Of a stretch of 36,203 nucleotides of DNA, positions 11,476 to 21,000 are shown one piece after another. Source of the DNA: Priapulus caudatus (taxonomy: Eukaryota > Priapulida > Priapulimorpha > Priapulimorphida > Priapulidae); the NCBI RefSeq assembly GCF_000485595.1, contig NW_014577188.1:83328-119530 (forward strand). The letters are read 5' to 3'. The position numbers and the translations under genes were made by a program. Every line of letters begins with the position of its first letter. The stretch's first letter is position 1. The notes below the pieces were generated by a model. That model worked only from the letters and a program-made list of their open reading frames with translations, searched no databases and had not been told where the DNA came from.

Positions 11476-14400
11476 TCTTTGTATGAGTGCGCGCGATAAG
11501 TGCGCCTTCCTGAGTGCACGTATTATAATCACTTGGCTATAATTATAATTCCGTTATTTTCTTTTTTTCTCATGTCAGAGTATCCCACTGGGGGTTTCGA
11601 TTATTAATGTTGAGCTTTCTGCCTAGATTTTAGCGAGTGACGCTGAAAACCCCACGAGTAAAGTCCATTTATTATCGACGTGCGTAACTAAACGGTGGAT
11701 CATCTGAATAATTCAAAATGAACCTCCCCTGCTTCTGATTTAGTTGCATGATGTCTGTAGAGAAGGAAAGGGGAGGAGCGAACGCCTGCCGGCTTCAGCG
11801 CAAATGGAAGAAGCATAGGAAGAAGCGACAAATTCATCAATTACGCCTGTGGTGCTTTATCGGCGACACAATGCACATCGCGGCGTCTAATAGAGCAAAC
11901 GTAACTCGCGTGGAGTAAAGAGACAAGCTCTCTTAGCTAAACAAGGCGAAGATTCGCCGCGTAACGTGATCCCACGCGCAATCTTCTGCAATGCGGAGCA
12001 ACAGAAACTGTTTTCACTCCGACGGCTCGTCGCATTTGCGCTGATTTTTGATATGCGTACGTGTTAGTTACAAAATGCTGCTGCAACAGTCGAGCAATCA
12101 AGCTCTAGCATCCACATCCCCACCCAAGTTTCCATATAAGTGTTGTCGCGCGATGCTGTCGCGTTTAACCACTTTATCTTAGTAACGTAATCCTTTGTTT
12201 TAGGTCGTCGACCTGCTTAACGACCTCTATACTTGCTTCGACTCCATCATTGAGCATTTCGACGTATATAAGGTACGTATCAGCATCCTATTCTGAAATG
12301 CCAAAAGCGTGTTACCATAAATCTCGTAGTTTTTTCCCCCCAAATTGATCGCAGCATAGAATATATGATAGGAATAATATAATATCCACTTATGATGAGG
12401 CAATTGTTTTGTTGAAAAGTTGCTTACAATATTTTTTTCGGGCTTCGTTTTGAGTATCACCTTGAGTGCATTGTCTGAAATTGATCAATTAGTATCTGCT
12501 TGAGGCAGCATGATATTGCACACTTTCGAGTCACTTATCGTTCGAGTCAATATTTAGTTTCGAAACTGCGCTGTATTGAATTCTACTGTATTGTATTGTA
12601 TTGTATTGTATTGTATGCTATTGAGAAGTGAAAAGCTCTATCAGAAATAATACAGCATGACGTGAGTGCTCCGATGCAATATTATAGCGCACGTCGTAGG
12701 ACGCTTTACTTATAGCGATATTCAGAAGAATGGTGTGGACTTCCTGTTACCGGGAGTAGTTTTCTTGCACATATAAGTACATTTTCGCTTTTTTGTTAAC
12801 CAGCTGCTCGCAAAAAATGGTCGATTTCACCATAGACGAAGAGATATATATATATATATATATAGATATATCTGCGCGTGTCGGAGCTGTGAATAATGGA
12901 TGCAAATATAGCGTGCAAATAAAGACGTGCAAAGTTTTACTTCGAACGTGCTTGGGTCTTAATGAAGCTAACTGGTTTTACCAGACGCTCTCACCGCACT
13001 CTATTATTTACGAGAGAATTATTTAAAAGCTTCAAACTTTCGTCCCTTACTAATCGATTAAATAACGAATTCACAGTACTATGTATCCACTCGAGCTCAA
13101 TGACAGATGAGTCGTTGCAGGACAAGGCGATGCACCGTGCACAAACGGTGGCATTTAACCGGGTCACTTTGCGTGTTTCAGGTAGAGACGATCGGAGACG
13201 CATACATGGTCGTGTCGGGTTTGCCGGTCCCTAATGGCGTCTTTCACGCGAGGGAAATAGCGAGAATGTCACTTGCCCTTCTAAAAGCTGTGGTGACATT
13301 CAAAATTCGACACAGACCCGAGGAGCAGTTAAAGCTGCGCATAGGCATGCATACGGGTACGTTGATGCGCATGCGCGTCAGCGTATAAAGATATATAAAG
13401 CTTATAATCAGATGTAGATAGGCCACGAGCGTTTCGTGCTGCGACGCCCACTGCCTAATACCGCAAGACTTCATCCTATTGTCTTTTTTTGTTTTCTTTC
13501 TTCGCCTCGTTTATTTTAATCCGCCTAGTCGTTGCGCATTTGCCACGTTTCATTTGGGAATTATCAGTTGTTGGCTTGTCTCGCTTGTGAGAGAGCCCCC
13601 CTGCTGCAGTTGACGAGATTGTGTAAGTAACGATAAAATTTTAGTCGGTTTAAGGTAAGATGTGTGCTCGACACGTACGCGCCCACGCAGGCCTGCGCTC
13701 CCGCTGGCAAATTCGCCAAGCTATTTCGTAATTTCCCGTCATATATTTCAAACGTTACATATTGAATCGGGTTCTATCACGCGTGTAATACATATCGCGC
13801 TCGTTTTTATCGTTCGAAATAATAGAACATTTCACACTGCGTAACTTCCTGACGCGCTCTAAATTAATAACCTACAAAAAAACTTTTTTTAAATTTTTTT
13901 CAGAAATCACTCTAGTCGTTCGTCGGCGTGCTCCGTAATTACACATGCGCACAGCAAAAAATATATATTCACACACAAAATTCACTAGCAGCTATCGGTT
14001 TGGGACTTCAACACATAGCATAAAATTTAATAACCGCTCGAACTACTTCCTTTCATATCCATATGAGGCTACCCGGAACCATTTACTTTAGAAGTTATTA
14101 GATATCGGTTTGATCGTTAAGGTGATCGATCGTCTTGTGTATTCGCCTTGTTACAGGCCCGTGCGTGGCTGGAGTCGTCGGATTGAAGATGCCTCGCTAC
14201 TGTCTGTTCGGTGATACGGTGAACACGGCGTCCAGAATGGAATCCAACGGACAGCGTAAGTCTCGCGTAACTAATCGGTAGTATGAATAAGCGTGTGCCT
14301 GCAGGCATGTGTAGGGAAATGTCTGTATAGGACGTACGCGCCGCACGCTGTGCGCAGTATCGACTCCCAACATATATGTGTCGGATCCCTAATTGGATGA

Positions 14401-15777
14401 AACTGAGAAGCAAAGCAGGTCTGTGCATCCGCATCGGCGATGGACGCTTTCCCTGTATAGTCAAACAATGAAGCTGCCTTTTTCATGCTATAACTACACC
14501 GAACTACCTCTCAATAAACACACGCATGCGTTTAGTCCTGTCATCTAACTTGGTGCCAAGAAGAGAGCCTTGTATGCCGCGGCACCCGCCAGTGAAAACT
14601 GTGAATCTCTTCACTAGGCCGATAGCCCAGTAGGGCACCCGAAAATTATTATTATATCTAACTTGGCTAACAAGGCACTATCGATGCCATACACACTGTG
14701 TATGCGCGAACGAATGCACGTATTTATCGATGCACGTATTCTCTGCATGTTTCCTTCGTGGTGCCGCGCGCACGGTAGGCTTTTGAATCATACACGAACA
14801 TTCTCTATATGGCACACTAGGCATCTCATATGGCACACTAGGCATCTCATATGGCACACTAGGCATCTTATATGGCACACTAGGCATCTCATATGGCACA
14901 CTAGGCATCTCATATGGCACACTAAGCATCCGAACGCGCTGGCGATTATATAGGAGTCCTTACTGGTGAACTAAGAAGTGGTGAAAGCTATGAATGTCGA
15001 CCTAGTTAGCTTCGATTAAGTATCGCAGGAAGAGAATACGCTGTGGCTCAATCAGATGCTCGCGGCAAGCGTCAGTTTAAAGAATTTCGGCTTCGATATA
15101 TTGAAGCATATCTGCTACTGGAATATGCTCAGAATGAAAGCACAAACCGTTCGTGCCCGCACTGCGTATACTATGCGGGATGCAGATGGTCATGAATGAA
15201 GAACACGGACAAGCCGTTATATTATAGCGCACTACCATTTTGTGAATGTACAGTCATTAGAACTAGAGGAAACTGTGCGGTAACACTGTTTTGTTTGTTT
15301 TTACGTCTAGCTCTGAAGGTGCACGTGAGCCCAGACACAGAGGCGATTCTTCGTATATTTAACACGTTCAGACTCGAGTGCCGCGGTGATATTGAGATGA
15401 AGGGAAAAGGCGTAGTGCGAACGTACTGGCTGTTGGGGGAAAAACCATCGAACGTGGCGCCACCGCGCGACGGCGAAGGAGGTGAAGAAAGCGCGCCAGC
15501 ACCGACGTTAGCGACATCTGTCGACGTCCACCGAAATCGCAATTCATGCCGCAATACGTCGTTGAAAAACGAGATGAAACCAGAGCATTCCGAGCCAGTG
15601 ATTACAAGAAGCAGCTCACAGAGTTCTCAGCTTTCGAACACCTTCTGCCCAAGCGCCACGACGTACACGAATCAGCTGCCCCGGCTAGAACCAAGTCAAA
15701 ATGATTCGTATAGTGACATTCCGTTATATAGAGATTCCTTACCTAGCGGGGCTATATACAGAAGCGTGAATACGTAA
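1205..15777 (+). CDS. Receptor-type guanylate cyclase, 3' part of gene (8 exons)
   Basis: Joined exons: 1205-1360, 8641-8812, 9377-9526, 10630-10753, 12204-12272, 13182-13356, 14157-14255, 15311-15777. They give about 469 residues plus a split first codon, and all seven junctions are GT-AG and in phase. Counting K at 1207 as residue 1, the order is pseudokinase C-lobe (1-109), signalling helix (110-159), class III cyclase domain (about 177-358) and a Ser/Thr-rich tail (360-469). Known family role: converts GTP to cGMP at the membrane, usually as a ligand-regulated homodimer. Catalytic residues are all visible: metal Asp in SDIVGFT (D185) and IGDAYM (D229), guanine-selecting Glu and Cys in VETIGD (E225) and PRYCLFGD (C297), and Asn/Arg in NTASRM (N304, R308). 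It therefore looks active. The ligand-binding domain, membrane helix and kinase N-lobe are outside the window, so the subtype cannot be set. Confidence 0.95.
2826..3015. repeat. 50-bp minisatellite of CACGCA type
   Basis: Two exact 50-base units (2881-2930 and 2931-2980) are flanked by partial, diverged units on each side. The unit contains ACACGCACGCACGCACCC and CACGCATGCAGCAATGC. Alternating purine/pyrimidine makes it Z-DNA-prone. Open reading frames on both strands here are by-products. Confidence 0.9.
3026..3083. mobile_element. 58-bp inverted-repeat element, copy 1 (CAAGAGCGTAT ends)
   Basis: The ends CAAGAGCGTATA and TATACGCTCTTG are perfect 12-base inverted repeats. The element is flanked on both sides by ATATTAA (3019-3025 and 3084-3090), a likely 7-base target-site duplication. 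A second copy with its own 7-base flanks lies at 21938-21993. Confidence 0.6.
4033..4232. repeat. (GT)n / (GTGC)n microsatellite
   Basis: About 19 GT units run at 4140-4178, inside a broader alternating purine/pyrimidine tract with GCGCGC runs and a short (AT)n. Long reading frames on both strands are by-products of the repeat. Confidence 0.9.
6861..6928. repeat. 28-bp minisatellite, 2.4 copies
   Basis: Units are 6861-6888, 6889-6916 and a partial unit at 6917-6928. The unit contains GGTAGAGCCGGACTGGTCG; only one base differs between the two full units. Confidence 0.85.
7753..7972. mobile_element. Fold-back / MITE-like element with ~36-bp terminal inverted repeats
   Basis: The left arm (7753-7789, with CAAGGAGCTAAATATAAAAA then GGAGAGGAAGCG) returns inverted at about 7933-7972 (CGCTTCCTCTCCTTATTATA then TTTAGCTCCTTG) with one mismatch over the core. 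The interior (about 145 bases) has no coding capacity. No clear target duplication was seen, so the superfamily is open. Confidence 0.6.
8286..8612. repeat. (ATTCT)n pentanucleotide array, ~320 bp
   Basis: It has about 60 units of TTCTA with a few interruptions (CCATT, ATGCT, AATTC, GTTCT). Both sides carry GATCTCGATC. It ends 28 bases before the cyclase exon at 8641. Reading frames made of IL/FYS are by-products. Confidence 0.95.
8641..8812 (+). CDS. Guanylate cyclase exon 2: end of kinase-homology domain
   Basis: The acceptor TTTTTGTCAG ends at 8640 and the donor is CAA|GTAATG at 8813. The split codon G|AT gives Asp, joining PKD to IVDRVRAG. The exon encodes PPFRPYIDD, the [13 protein letters not shown] helix-H/I signature, and [10 protein letters not shown] that leads into the signalling helix. 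Without splicing the reading frame would stop at once (AAGTAATGA is read AAG TAA), which supports the donor. The acceptor follows almost directly on a long (ATTCT)n array. Confidence 0.95.
8813..9376 (+). other. Cyclase intron 2
   Basis: A 564-base intron with a CA-rich tract (8925-9010). A ~50-base segment ending in CCTATTTCAATATGAGCTAG is repeated at about 9029-9082 and 9100-9144. Nothing else was recognised. Confidence 0.7.
9377..9526 (+). CDS. Guanylate cyclase exon 3: signalling helix / dimerisation coiled coil
   Basis: The acceptor TATTATCAG ends at 9376 and the donor is CCAAA|GTAAGA at 9527. The exon encodes [19 protein letters not shown], then [11 protein letters not shown] and [14 protein letters not shown]. 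This is the helical linker found in all receptor guanylate cyclases between the kinase-homology and cyclase domains, with the typical LLYQxLP ending. In known members it forms a parallel coiled coil that couples the pseudokinase to the cyclase dimer. The entry and exit split codons (AA|G and AA|A, both Lys) fit both neighbours. Confidence 0.95.
9818..10234. repeat. 23-bp minisatellite, ~18 copies, in cyclase intron 3
   Basis: The unit is 23 bases around GTATGCCGTATACTTACA. Because 23 is not a multiple of three and the unit has no stop in any + frame, all three forward frames stay open across the array, each giving a 23-residue repeat (for example [21 protein letters not shown]). Intronic position and neutral variation argue against coding. 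Confidence 0.95.
10630..10753 (+). CDS. Guanylate cyclase exon 4: start of cyclase domain, first metal-binding Asp
   Basis: The acceptor GCTGACAG ends at 10629 and the donor is ATGCAG|GTACGC at 10754. The exon encodes [20 protein letters not shown], then [14 protein letters not shown] and TPMQ. SDIVGFT carries the first Mg-binding Asp of class III cyclases. The exon ends in phase 0. Its last 11 bases, CTCCCATGCAG, together with the donor belong to a unit that is repeated many times in the following intron. Confidence 0.95.
10743..11157. repeat. 31/32-bp minisatellite containing the 5' splice site, with inverted block
   Basis: The first unit overlaps the end of exon 10630-10753. Eight direct units (10743-about 10993), then about three in inverted orientation (about 10989-11080), then two direct units (to about 11157). 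Each direct unit carries CTCCCATGCAGGTACGCC or a close variant; the rest of the unit is of the type TCTCCCGCGGTCTC. Confidence 0.95.
11158..12203 (+). other. Rest of cyclase intron 4
   Basis: It contains a (GT)n/(GTGC)n tract at 11396-11476 and otherwise unremarkable sequence up to the acceptor TTGTTTTAG. No exon was recognised. Confidence 0.7.
12204..12272 (+). CDS. Guanylate cyclase exon 5: cyclase domain, 23 residues
   Basis: This is a small 69-base exon in phase 0 at both ends. The acceptor TTGTTTTAG ends at 12203 and the donor is AAG|GTACGT at 12273. It encodes [15 protein letters not shown] and EHFDVYK, which matches the family consensus between SDIVGFT and VETIGDAY without a missing residue. 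It is too short to stand out as an open reading frame and was found by following the domain. Confidence 0.95.
12273..13181 (+). other. Cyclase intron 5
   Basis: It holds a short (TATTG)n pentanucleotide run (about 12586-12615), an (AT)n tract at 12843-12863, and a ~50-base sequence after it that also occurs beside the assembly gap (20902-20949). No exon was recognised. Confidence 0.7.
13182..13356 (+). CDS. Guanylate cyclase exon 6: guanine-recognition Glu and second metal Asp
   Basis: The acceptor GTGTTTCAG ends at 13181 and the donor is ACGG|GTACGT at 13357. The exon encodes [19 protein letters not shown], then [17 protein letters not shown], and ends in LRIGMHTG. Glu in VETIGD is the guanine-selecting residue and Asp in IGD is the second metal ligand, so this is a guanylate rather than an adenylate cyclase by sequence. 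It leaves with one base (G) of a split Gly codon. Confidence 0.95.
13357..14156 (+). other. Cyclase intron 6
   Basis: An 800-base intron with no recognised repeat or exon apart from short A/T runs near 13880-13900. Confidence 0.6.
14157..14255 (+). CDS. Guanylate cyclase exon 7: [16 protein letters not shown] catalytic motif
   Basis: The acceptor CTTGTTACAG ends at 14156 and the donor is CAGC|GTAAGT at 14256. The exon encodes [19 protein letters not shown] followed by [13 protein letters not shown]. Cys in RYCLFGD is the second guanine-selecting residue; Asn and Arg in NTASRM are the transition-state residues. The exon is 99 bases, with split codons G|GC on entry and C|CT on exit. Confidence 0.95.
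14256..15310 (+). other. Cyclase intron 7
   Basis: It contains a 21-bp minisatellite of six units. Otherwise no recognised feature. Confidence 0.6.
14807..14932. repeat. 21-bp minisatellite, 6 copies
   Basis: The unit is built on ATATGGCACACTAGGCATCT, six copies nearly identical. Its length is a multiple of three, so it makes repeat-peptide frames on both strands; the position inside a cyclase intron speaks against coding. Confidence 0.92.
15311..15777 (+). CDS. Guanylate cyclase exon 8: end of cyclase domain and C-terminal tail
   Basis: The acceptor TTACGTCTAG ends at 15310 and the stop is TAA at 15775-15777. The first part, [14 protein letters not shown] to RTYWLLGEK, closes the cyclase domain (GKGxxxTYWL motif). 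After this come about 110 residues of low complexity rich in Ser, Thr, Pro and Asn, with an acidic GEGGEES patch and a SSSQSSQLS run. I do not recognise the tail. Many family members end soon after WLxG, so a tail of this length is lineage-specific at least, and the Ser clusters could be phosphorylated (inference). Confidence 0.93.
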
Positions 15778-16343
15778 AGCAGAGCGGGTGATGTGCATGA
15801 CTCGGGGGAACGCATTTCCAACATTTTTAAATGGCATTTAACGAAACCATTCGTAGTCAAGCATGTATTAGTGAAGACTGGACAGTCTTGCTGTCCTAAC
15901 CAACTTGTAAATATAATTAAAGTCCGTGTTTCGTCGACTCAGACGGATTTTGGTGCGCTTTACATATATTTCACATTTTTTCGTTAACTGTGTAAGCTAT
16001 CGTTTATGTTGCAACCATCTTATAAATATAATACTATAATCATAAAGCCGGCGAAACATCATTATATAGATCTGACATATTTGATATTACTGTGACAGGA
16101 ACCACATGGGCGTTTTAAGCTGGTGGTTTACTGCAAATCAGCTAGTTTCTCATATAGTTTATGCCATATGTCATATGCTTGCAGTAATACATATTACGAT
16201 TTGCTCATAGGAAATATTTTCACTTACTATAAGAACACGGTAATCAAACTTGTAAAATTAACTACTATGCCATTATAATATAGCTATAATCTATATGAAC
16301 TGTAAACGTAATGTGTCAACAGTTGTTAGTAAGATGTGTCTTC

Positions 16344-16441
16344 AATAAAGAGAAGGCGAATTCAACGCTACCCTGTTGTACATATTGATTTGAATATAGA
16401 TCCAGTGATTAAAGCTGCTTCAGATTATACTTCATAATAAA
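16344..16441 (+). terminator. Candidate polyadenylation signals of the guanylate cyclase gene
   Basis: AATAAA occurs at 16344-16349 and again at 16436-16441, 567 and 659 bases after the stop codon. Both are followed by GT-rich sequence (TTGTACAT; GTCGTTGTCG), as expected of a cleavage region. Which one is used cannot be told from sequence. Confidence 0.5.
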
Positions 16442-17337
16442 AGTCGTTGTCGCAAATAATTTAGTATTAATTTTAAACATGAATTTTGCTATTTTTACTA
16501 CGAGATTTTGGTTGTGACCGCTAAAAATTACAAGACACAAACCAAATAATACCTTGTGAGCATTGTATAATGGACAAAGCGTAGAAAAACAAGAAAAAGA
16601 ATAAAATAATGGCGTTTGCAGTTATATGAATATCATGTACGATGACAGTATTTATTATATTTAATGTTGCACTAGATATAATTTTCTGTTATAAAACGTG
16701 TTGGCAGACATCTTTCATGATTAACTTTTTTATATCAGTTAAATAATAGCTGCGAATCGCCTTCATTTAAATCCAGCCGTTCATATCTCACGATAAAAGT
16801 CATAACAGCAGGTTCTTTTACTTCCACCAGGTAAATTTCGTATGGCAACACGAGATATCGCCGGCAAATTACAGCAATGAAGTAGAGAATGGATATGTAT
16901 TTATAAGAGTAGGCCACTTTCATCAGAAACAGATATATAGTATGCAATTATAGCGATAATGTCTACGATATGCGCCACATATTCTTCACGTGGCACCGAA
17001 TGTTGACATAGCATTACTACAAGAAAATGAACATGCAACACCATGCAAACATACAGGATGCATGCAATACAAAAAATCATTTGAACAAACAAGGCATAAA
17101 CTATGAATCTTATCAATAATATACAATTAATTAATATATAATATAATTGAAGGATAGTGCATAATTTAAAGTATACTATGCCACATTGCCTATATATATG
17201 GATAGGTGTTGTACGATTTAGTAGGAGATATTTTAGTAATAAAATGGGAACAAAGATATACAAAAATTATCGAAGGCTCTACAGTAAATTATTCTCTCTG
17301 CGCGTTGTAGTGATTTCGATTTGTTTCGGTTTTTTTT

Positions 17338-17343
17338 TTTTAT
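17338..17343 (-). terminator. Possible polyadenylation signal of the SEA protein gene
   Basis: AATAAA on the minus strand lies about 415 bases after the stop codon, inside a T-run on the + strand. It is a weak call because such hexamers are common in this AT-rich stretch. Confidence 0.25.
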
Positions 17344-17756
17344 TATTTGGTTAAATGATTTTGTTTTTCAAATAAATAGAAATTAAACTAGTTTAGTAAC
17401 GACCTAGTAAGTTATAATACTACGCGATTATTAATTTGATTGGCTGCTATAATTATTAAGTGATTATTCTATTCTCCCGTCACATGTAAGTTGAGATGTT
17501 ATCCGCTTCCTCCGGCATATCTTTCTCGGGAGATTCCAAATACGTAGGGTTCCATGTCCCAGTGCGGCTTGACATCTCCTTTTAAATTACAATGAAATTA
17601 TGTAAAATTAGGTGTAGGTGATATAGCCGATGTGACTATATATTTTTTTCTTCTTTTTTCATCTATGCACTATTATATAGTTAACAATGATTATTCATAT
17701 CTAATGTATGAACTTTAATTTAGATTATTATATGTAGCAATGCGAAAATAGCTCAA

Positions 17757-18071
17757 TCATGACGTTTTCATCCGCTTACACCGCAATTGAGCGGAAATTT
17801 GTTGGTGGCTAAATATAGGTTGGAGAAAAACCGTCTTTGAATTTCTATAAACTAATCTACCATCGACAAAAAACGCACGCATACTAACAATATGAAATTC
17901 TCCTCGCTGCTTGTGTTCGATGCCTCCATTTCGCACACTGGTAATGTCGTTCATGAGCAATTTATCCATGTTTCCATGGTAATATTGCTGCTGCTGGTGA
18001 GCGCTGCTTATAGATGACTGATAACTGTTCGCCAGCAGTGCTAGGTCGCGTTTCCTCCTCATAGGGCATGC
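17757..18071 (-). CDS. SEA protein exon 9: cytoplasmic tail and stop
   Basis: The acceptor GCGATTTCAG precedes 18071 and the stop TGA is at 17759-17757. The exon encodes ACPMRRKRDLALLANSYQSS, a Gln run followed by YYHGNMDKLLMNDI, and a last part ending AQLRCKRMKTS. The first 60 residues look like a normal polar tail with Tyr in NSYQSS and QYYHGN. The last 35 residues are less convincing; a GT at ATT|GTTAGT near 17893 could be a weak donor to a further exon. No known tail motif is recognised. Confidence 0.75.
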   Translation of the reverse strand, partial: ACPMRRKRDLALLANSYQSSISSAHQQQQYYHGNMDKLLMNDITSVRNGGIEHKQRGEFHIVSMRAFFVDGRLVYRNSKTVFLQPIFSHQQISAQLRCKRMKTS

Positions 18072-21000
18072 CTGAAATCGCAGGCATGCGCATGCGCGCA
18101 AACAACGATGAACCATTGCAATCTCTAGTCAAGCGTAAGTACGAGAACAGTCTAGAAAAACGTAATGAAAGAATTTATCGCACAACTATTTTGAATAATA
18201 ATTCTCGTGCCTGTCGTTCATTCCTCGTCGCGCATCTGAGGAAACAATCAAGCAATCAAGGTGTTCGTGTAGCGTGCATGCGCTAGCGTCCCGACATTGA
18301 CTGGTATTGTAAAGAGTAACAGGCGGGTCGTGTGCGCTTACAGGACAGGACTCCTTCACTTACCATGATAATGAAGAGGCCCACGAATAGCACGAAGACT
18401 ACTACACCAACTATGATGACGGTGATCACCCACGTTTCTAATCCCTGAGATTGTGCTGGGGCGGTTGGTAACGGGGTATCAGTACCGCCTATAGCAAACA
18501 TATGTTCAACTAACTTTACAATGTATTTACCGCTTTGCTACTTTCAACGCTAACAAATGTTTAGCGTAAATATTTTCGAATAACACGCATGAAACGTAAA
18601 ATGTCTAATATTAAAATGGCTGTTGGAAATTATTACCGAAAGATGGCACCACTGAAGCGCTCACTGCAAACTAACAACGTGGTTCCCACTGAGGCTGAAG
18701 GGGTCGTTGTCGTATAGGGTACCCTAACCCTAACCCTAACCCTAACCCCCCTAACCCTAACCCTAACCATATCAGATAGTTACCTCGGGTACGTATATGT
18801 AGTACCCTATACGACAACGACCCTTTCTGCCCCACTGAGCTGTGTAACAACAACACTTATGATTATTTACTCCTGATAACATGTTATGTATAATACAGCT
18901 CAGTAACGGTTGTTACTCACTTATAATTGATGAGTAGTTTTCGTCGATAGTGTAAGCGCCCAGTTGCGCACCGTGTTCGTCGATGTATTGCCCGAATGCT
19001 CGACTAACGAGACTTATACCATTTCCCGCTCCGGGTGTTAGGATGACTGTATATTCAACCTTAACACCATCAGACTCGCTTCCACTGGAACAAACCCATT
19101 TACAACGTAATATAACTATTAATTATGCAAAAGTCGGCGATGCGTGGAGTTTGCTCTGCGGAAAATAAGAAATGTGCGCGATGACAATGATGTTTTCTTT
19201 GGCATTATTGAGTTGGATATGCAGCAGGAGTGTATAATAGGGCCCTATTATACACTCCTGATATGCAGGGGATATGCATGACGGATGGAATGTTAGGACT
19301 CTGGTTAGTAACACATGGGCTTGCTAACAATATATTCGTAAATATTGCAAAACTCGATCGCTGGAACCCAGTGGAGAATTTGCCGCCATCAGCAATTTTT
19401 AAAATGTTGTTCAAGACAGGATTTTGGTCAGTTAAAGTCGCTTGCATTTGGTCGGTAAGTAAAACAATTGCCACCAGAGGGCGGTAAAATGTAATGCTAT
19501 ATAAGGTTTGCTCAAACTATGACATCGACCAATGGGAATCCTCTATCTCAGAAAATCGATCTGTCGCACAGATTTAAAACCTATACATTCATCTATACAT
19601 ACATATATACTACTTCGTTGCATACGGTATAAGTTTCTACACAATGTATAGACGTATCTTGGTCGCGTGGTACACTGGATAAATAGGCCAGGTATTGTAT
19701 TACGATGTGCCTAAAGTTTGCAAGAAAAATTTGGTCTCAACTCAGACGGAATACATCTCTTGCTTTATCGTAACATTTTGAAGTATTTAGAAACGATAGA
19801 AATGTCTGATTTATGCGCGTATGAAGCTTTCTAGAAGCCTGTGAATATACCAGACTACAACAATGGTGTGTGGCGCCAGGCTAGCCTGGTCAGTTCTATG
19901 CAATTTAAATCGCACATTATTATCGCGGTAGGATATACCGTCTAGATCTAGACAAAATTAAATCCGACGTGAATTGTCGTTTCCTTGGACTAAGAATTCG
20001 CTAGCGTCGTTGCATTTAGTGTTCCCGGCTGATAGTCCATTAAATGGAGACAACTAGCGCTGTCGTGCATATTTATAATATGCGTCATACAGTGTTGCTT
20101 GAAGCATTACATGATCTGTTTGTCGGCAGCTGCTTTTAACGCGTTTTGAAAAACATGCGTTTAAAAATTCTATTGTGTGTTAAGCAACGATATAATGCGA
20201 CGAATTATCAGGCATGCAAGGCACTATCACACAACTATATAAATGCGGCAACTCTGGAACTTATTGTCTCGGAACATTATAACGCGAGATTCTGTATGCA
20301 GCTGGCGTGATGTGTAGCAATTCAAATGTGTCTCCGAATAACCTACTGGGTGTTCACGTCACGTTCATGTACGTGGATATTCAGTGAAGGGGTACATTAT
20401 TTGCTTGTATAATGAGCTGGGAGGCTAAATGCTTACCTGAACCTATTTATCCTGACAGCTAAAAACTCCGCATCTGTGATTGTGCTATTGTAGGCTGCAG
20501 TTAGCTAAAACAGAAACACATACAATAACAAATGCTAATAATCAGATATCTATAAATAGAAAAATAATGTCACAATAATATATGCAATTGTGCACTATAG
20601 ATGGTTTCTACTGACAATGAATTATAACAATAATTATGTTTAACAACCTGTTATACTAGTAATTGATTGTAAACATTCAACGTATTTTCCTAGGTTTTAA
20701 TGTATCAATGGTATTGTGAAGGCGCGACCATAGTGTCCGTGCAAGATAAAGGGCGTACGGAAATTTCTAGTGAATAAAGTATAATTGATTACCTTTTAGC
20801 CTGTAGGGATTAATTAATGAACAATGATGTGAATTCACTGAAAAGCGAATTGGAACCCGCTTGATGTACACCATACACATCATATATATATATATATATA
20901 TAGATATATCTGCGCGTGTCGGAGCTGTGAATAATGGATGCAAATATAGNNNNNNNNNNNNNNNNNNNNNNNNNNNNNNNNNNNNNNNNNNNNNNNNNNN

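Larger units (their letters stand above)
15778..17756. other. 3' regions of the two convergent genes
   Basis: AT-rich sequence between the two stop codons (1.98 kb). Poly(A) signals on each strand are listed separately. Short reading frames on both strands have no family resemblance. Confidence 0.6.
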
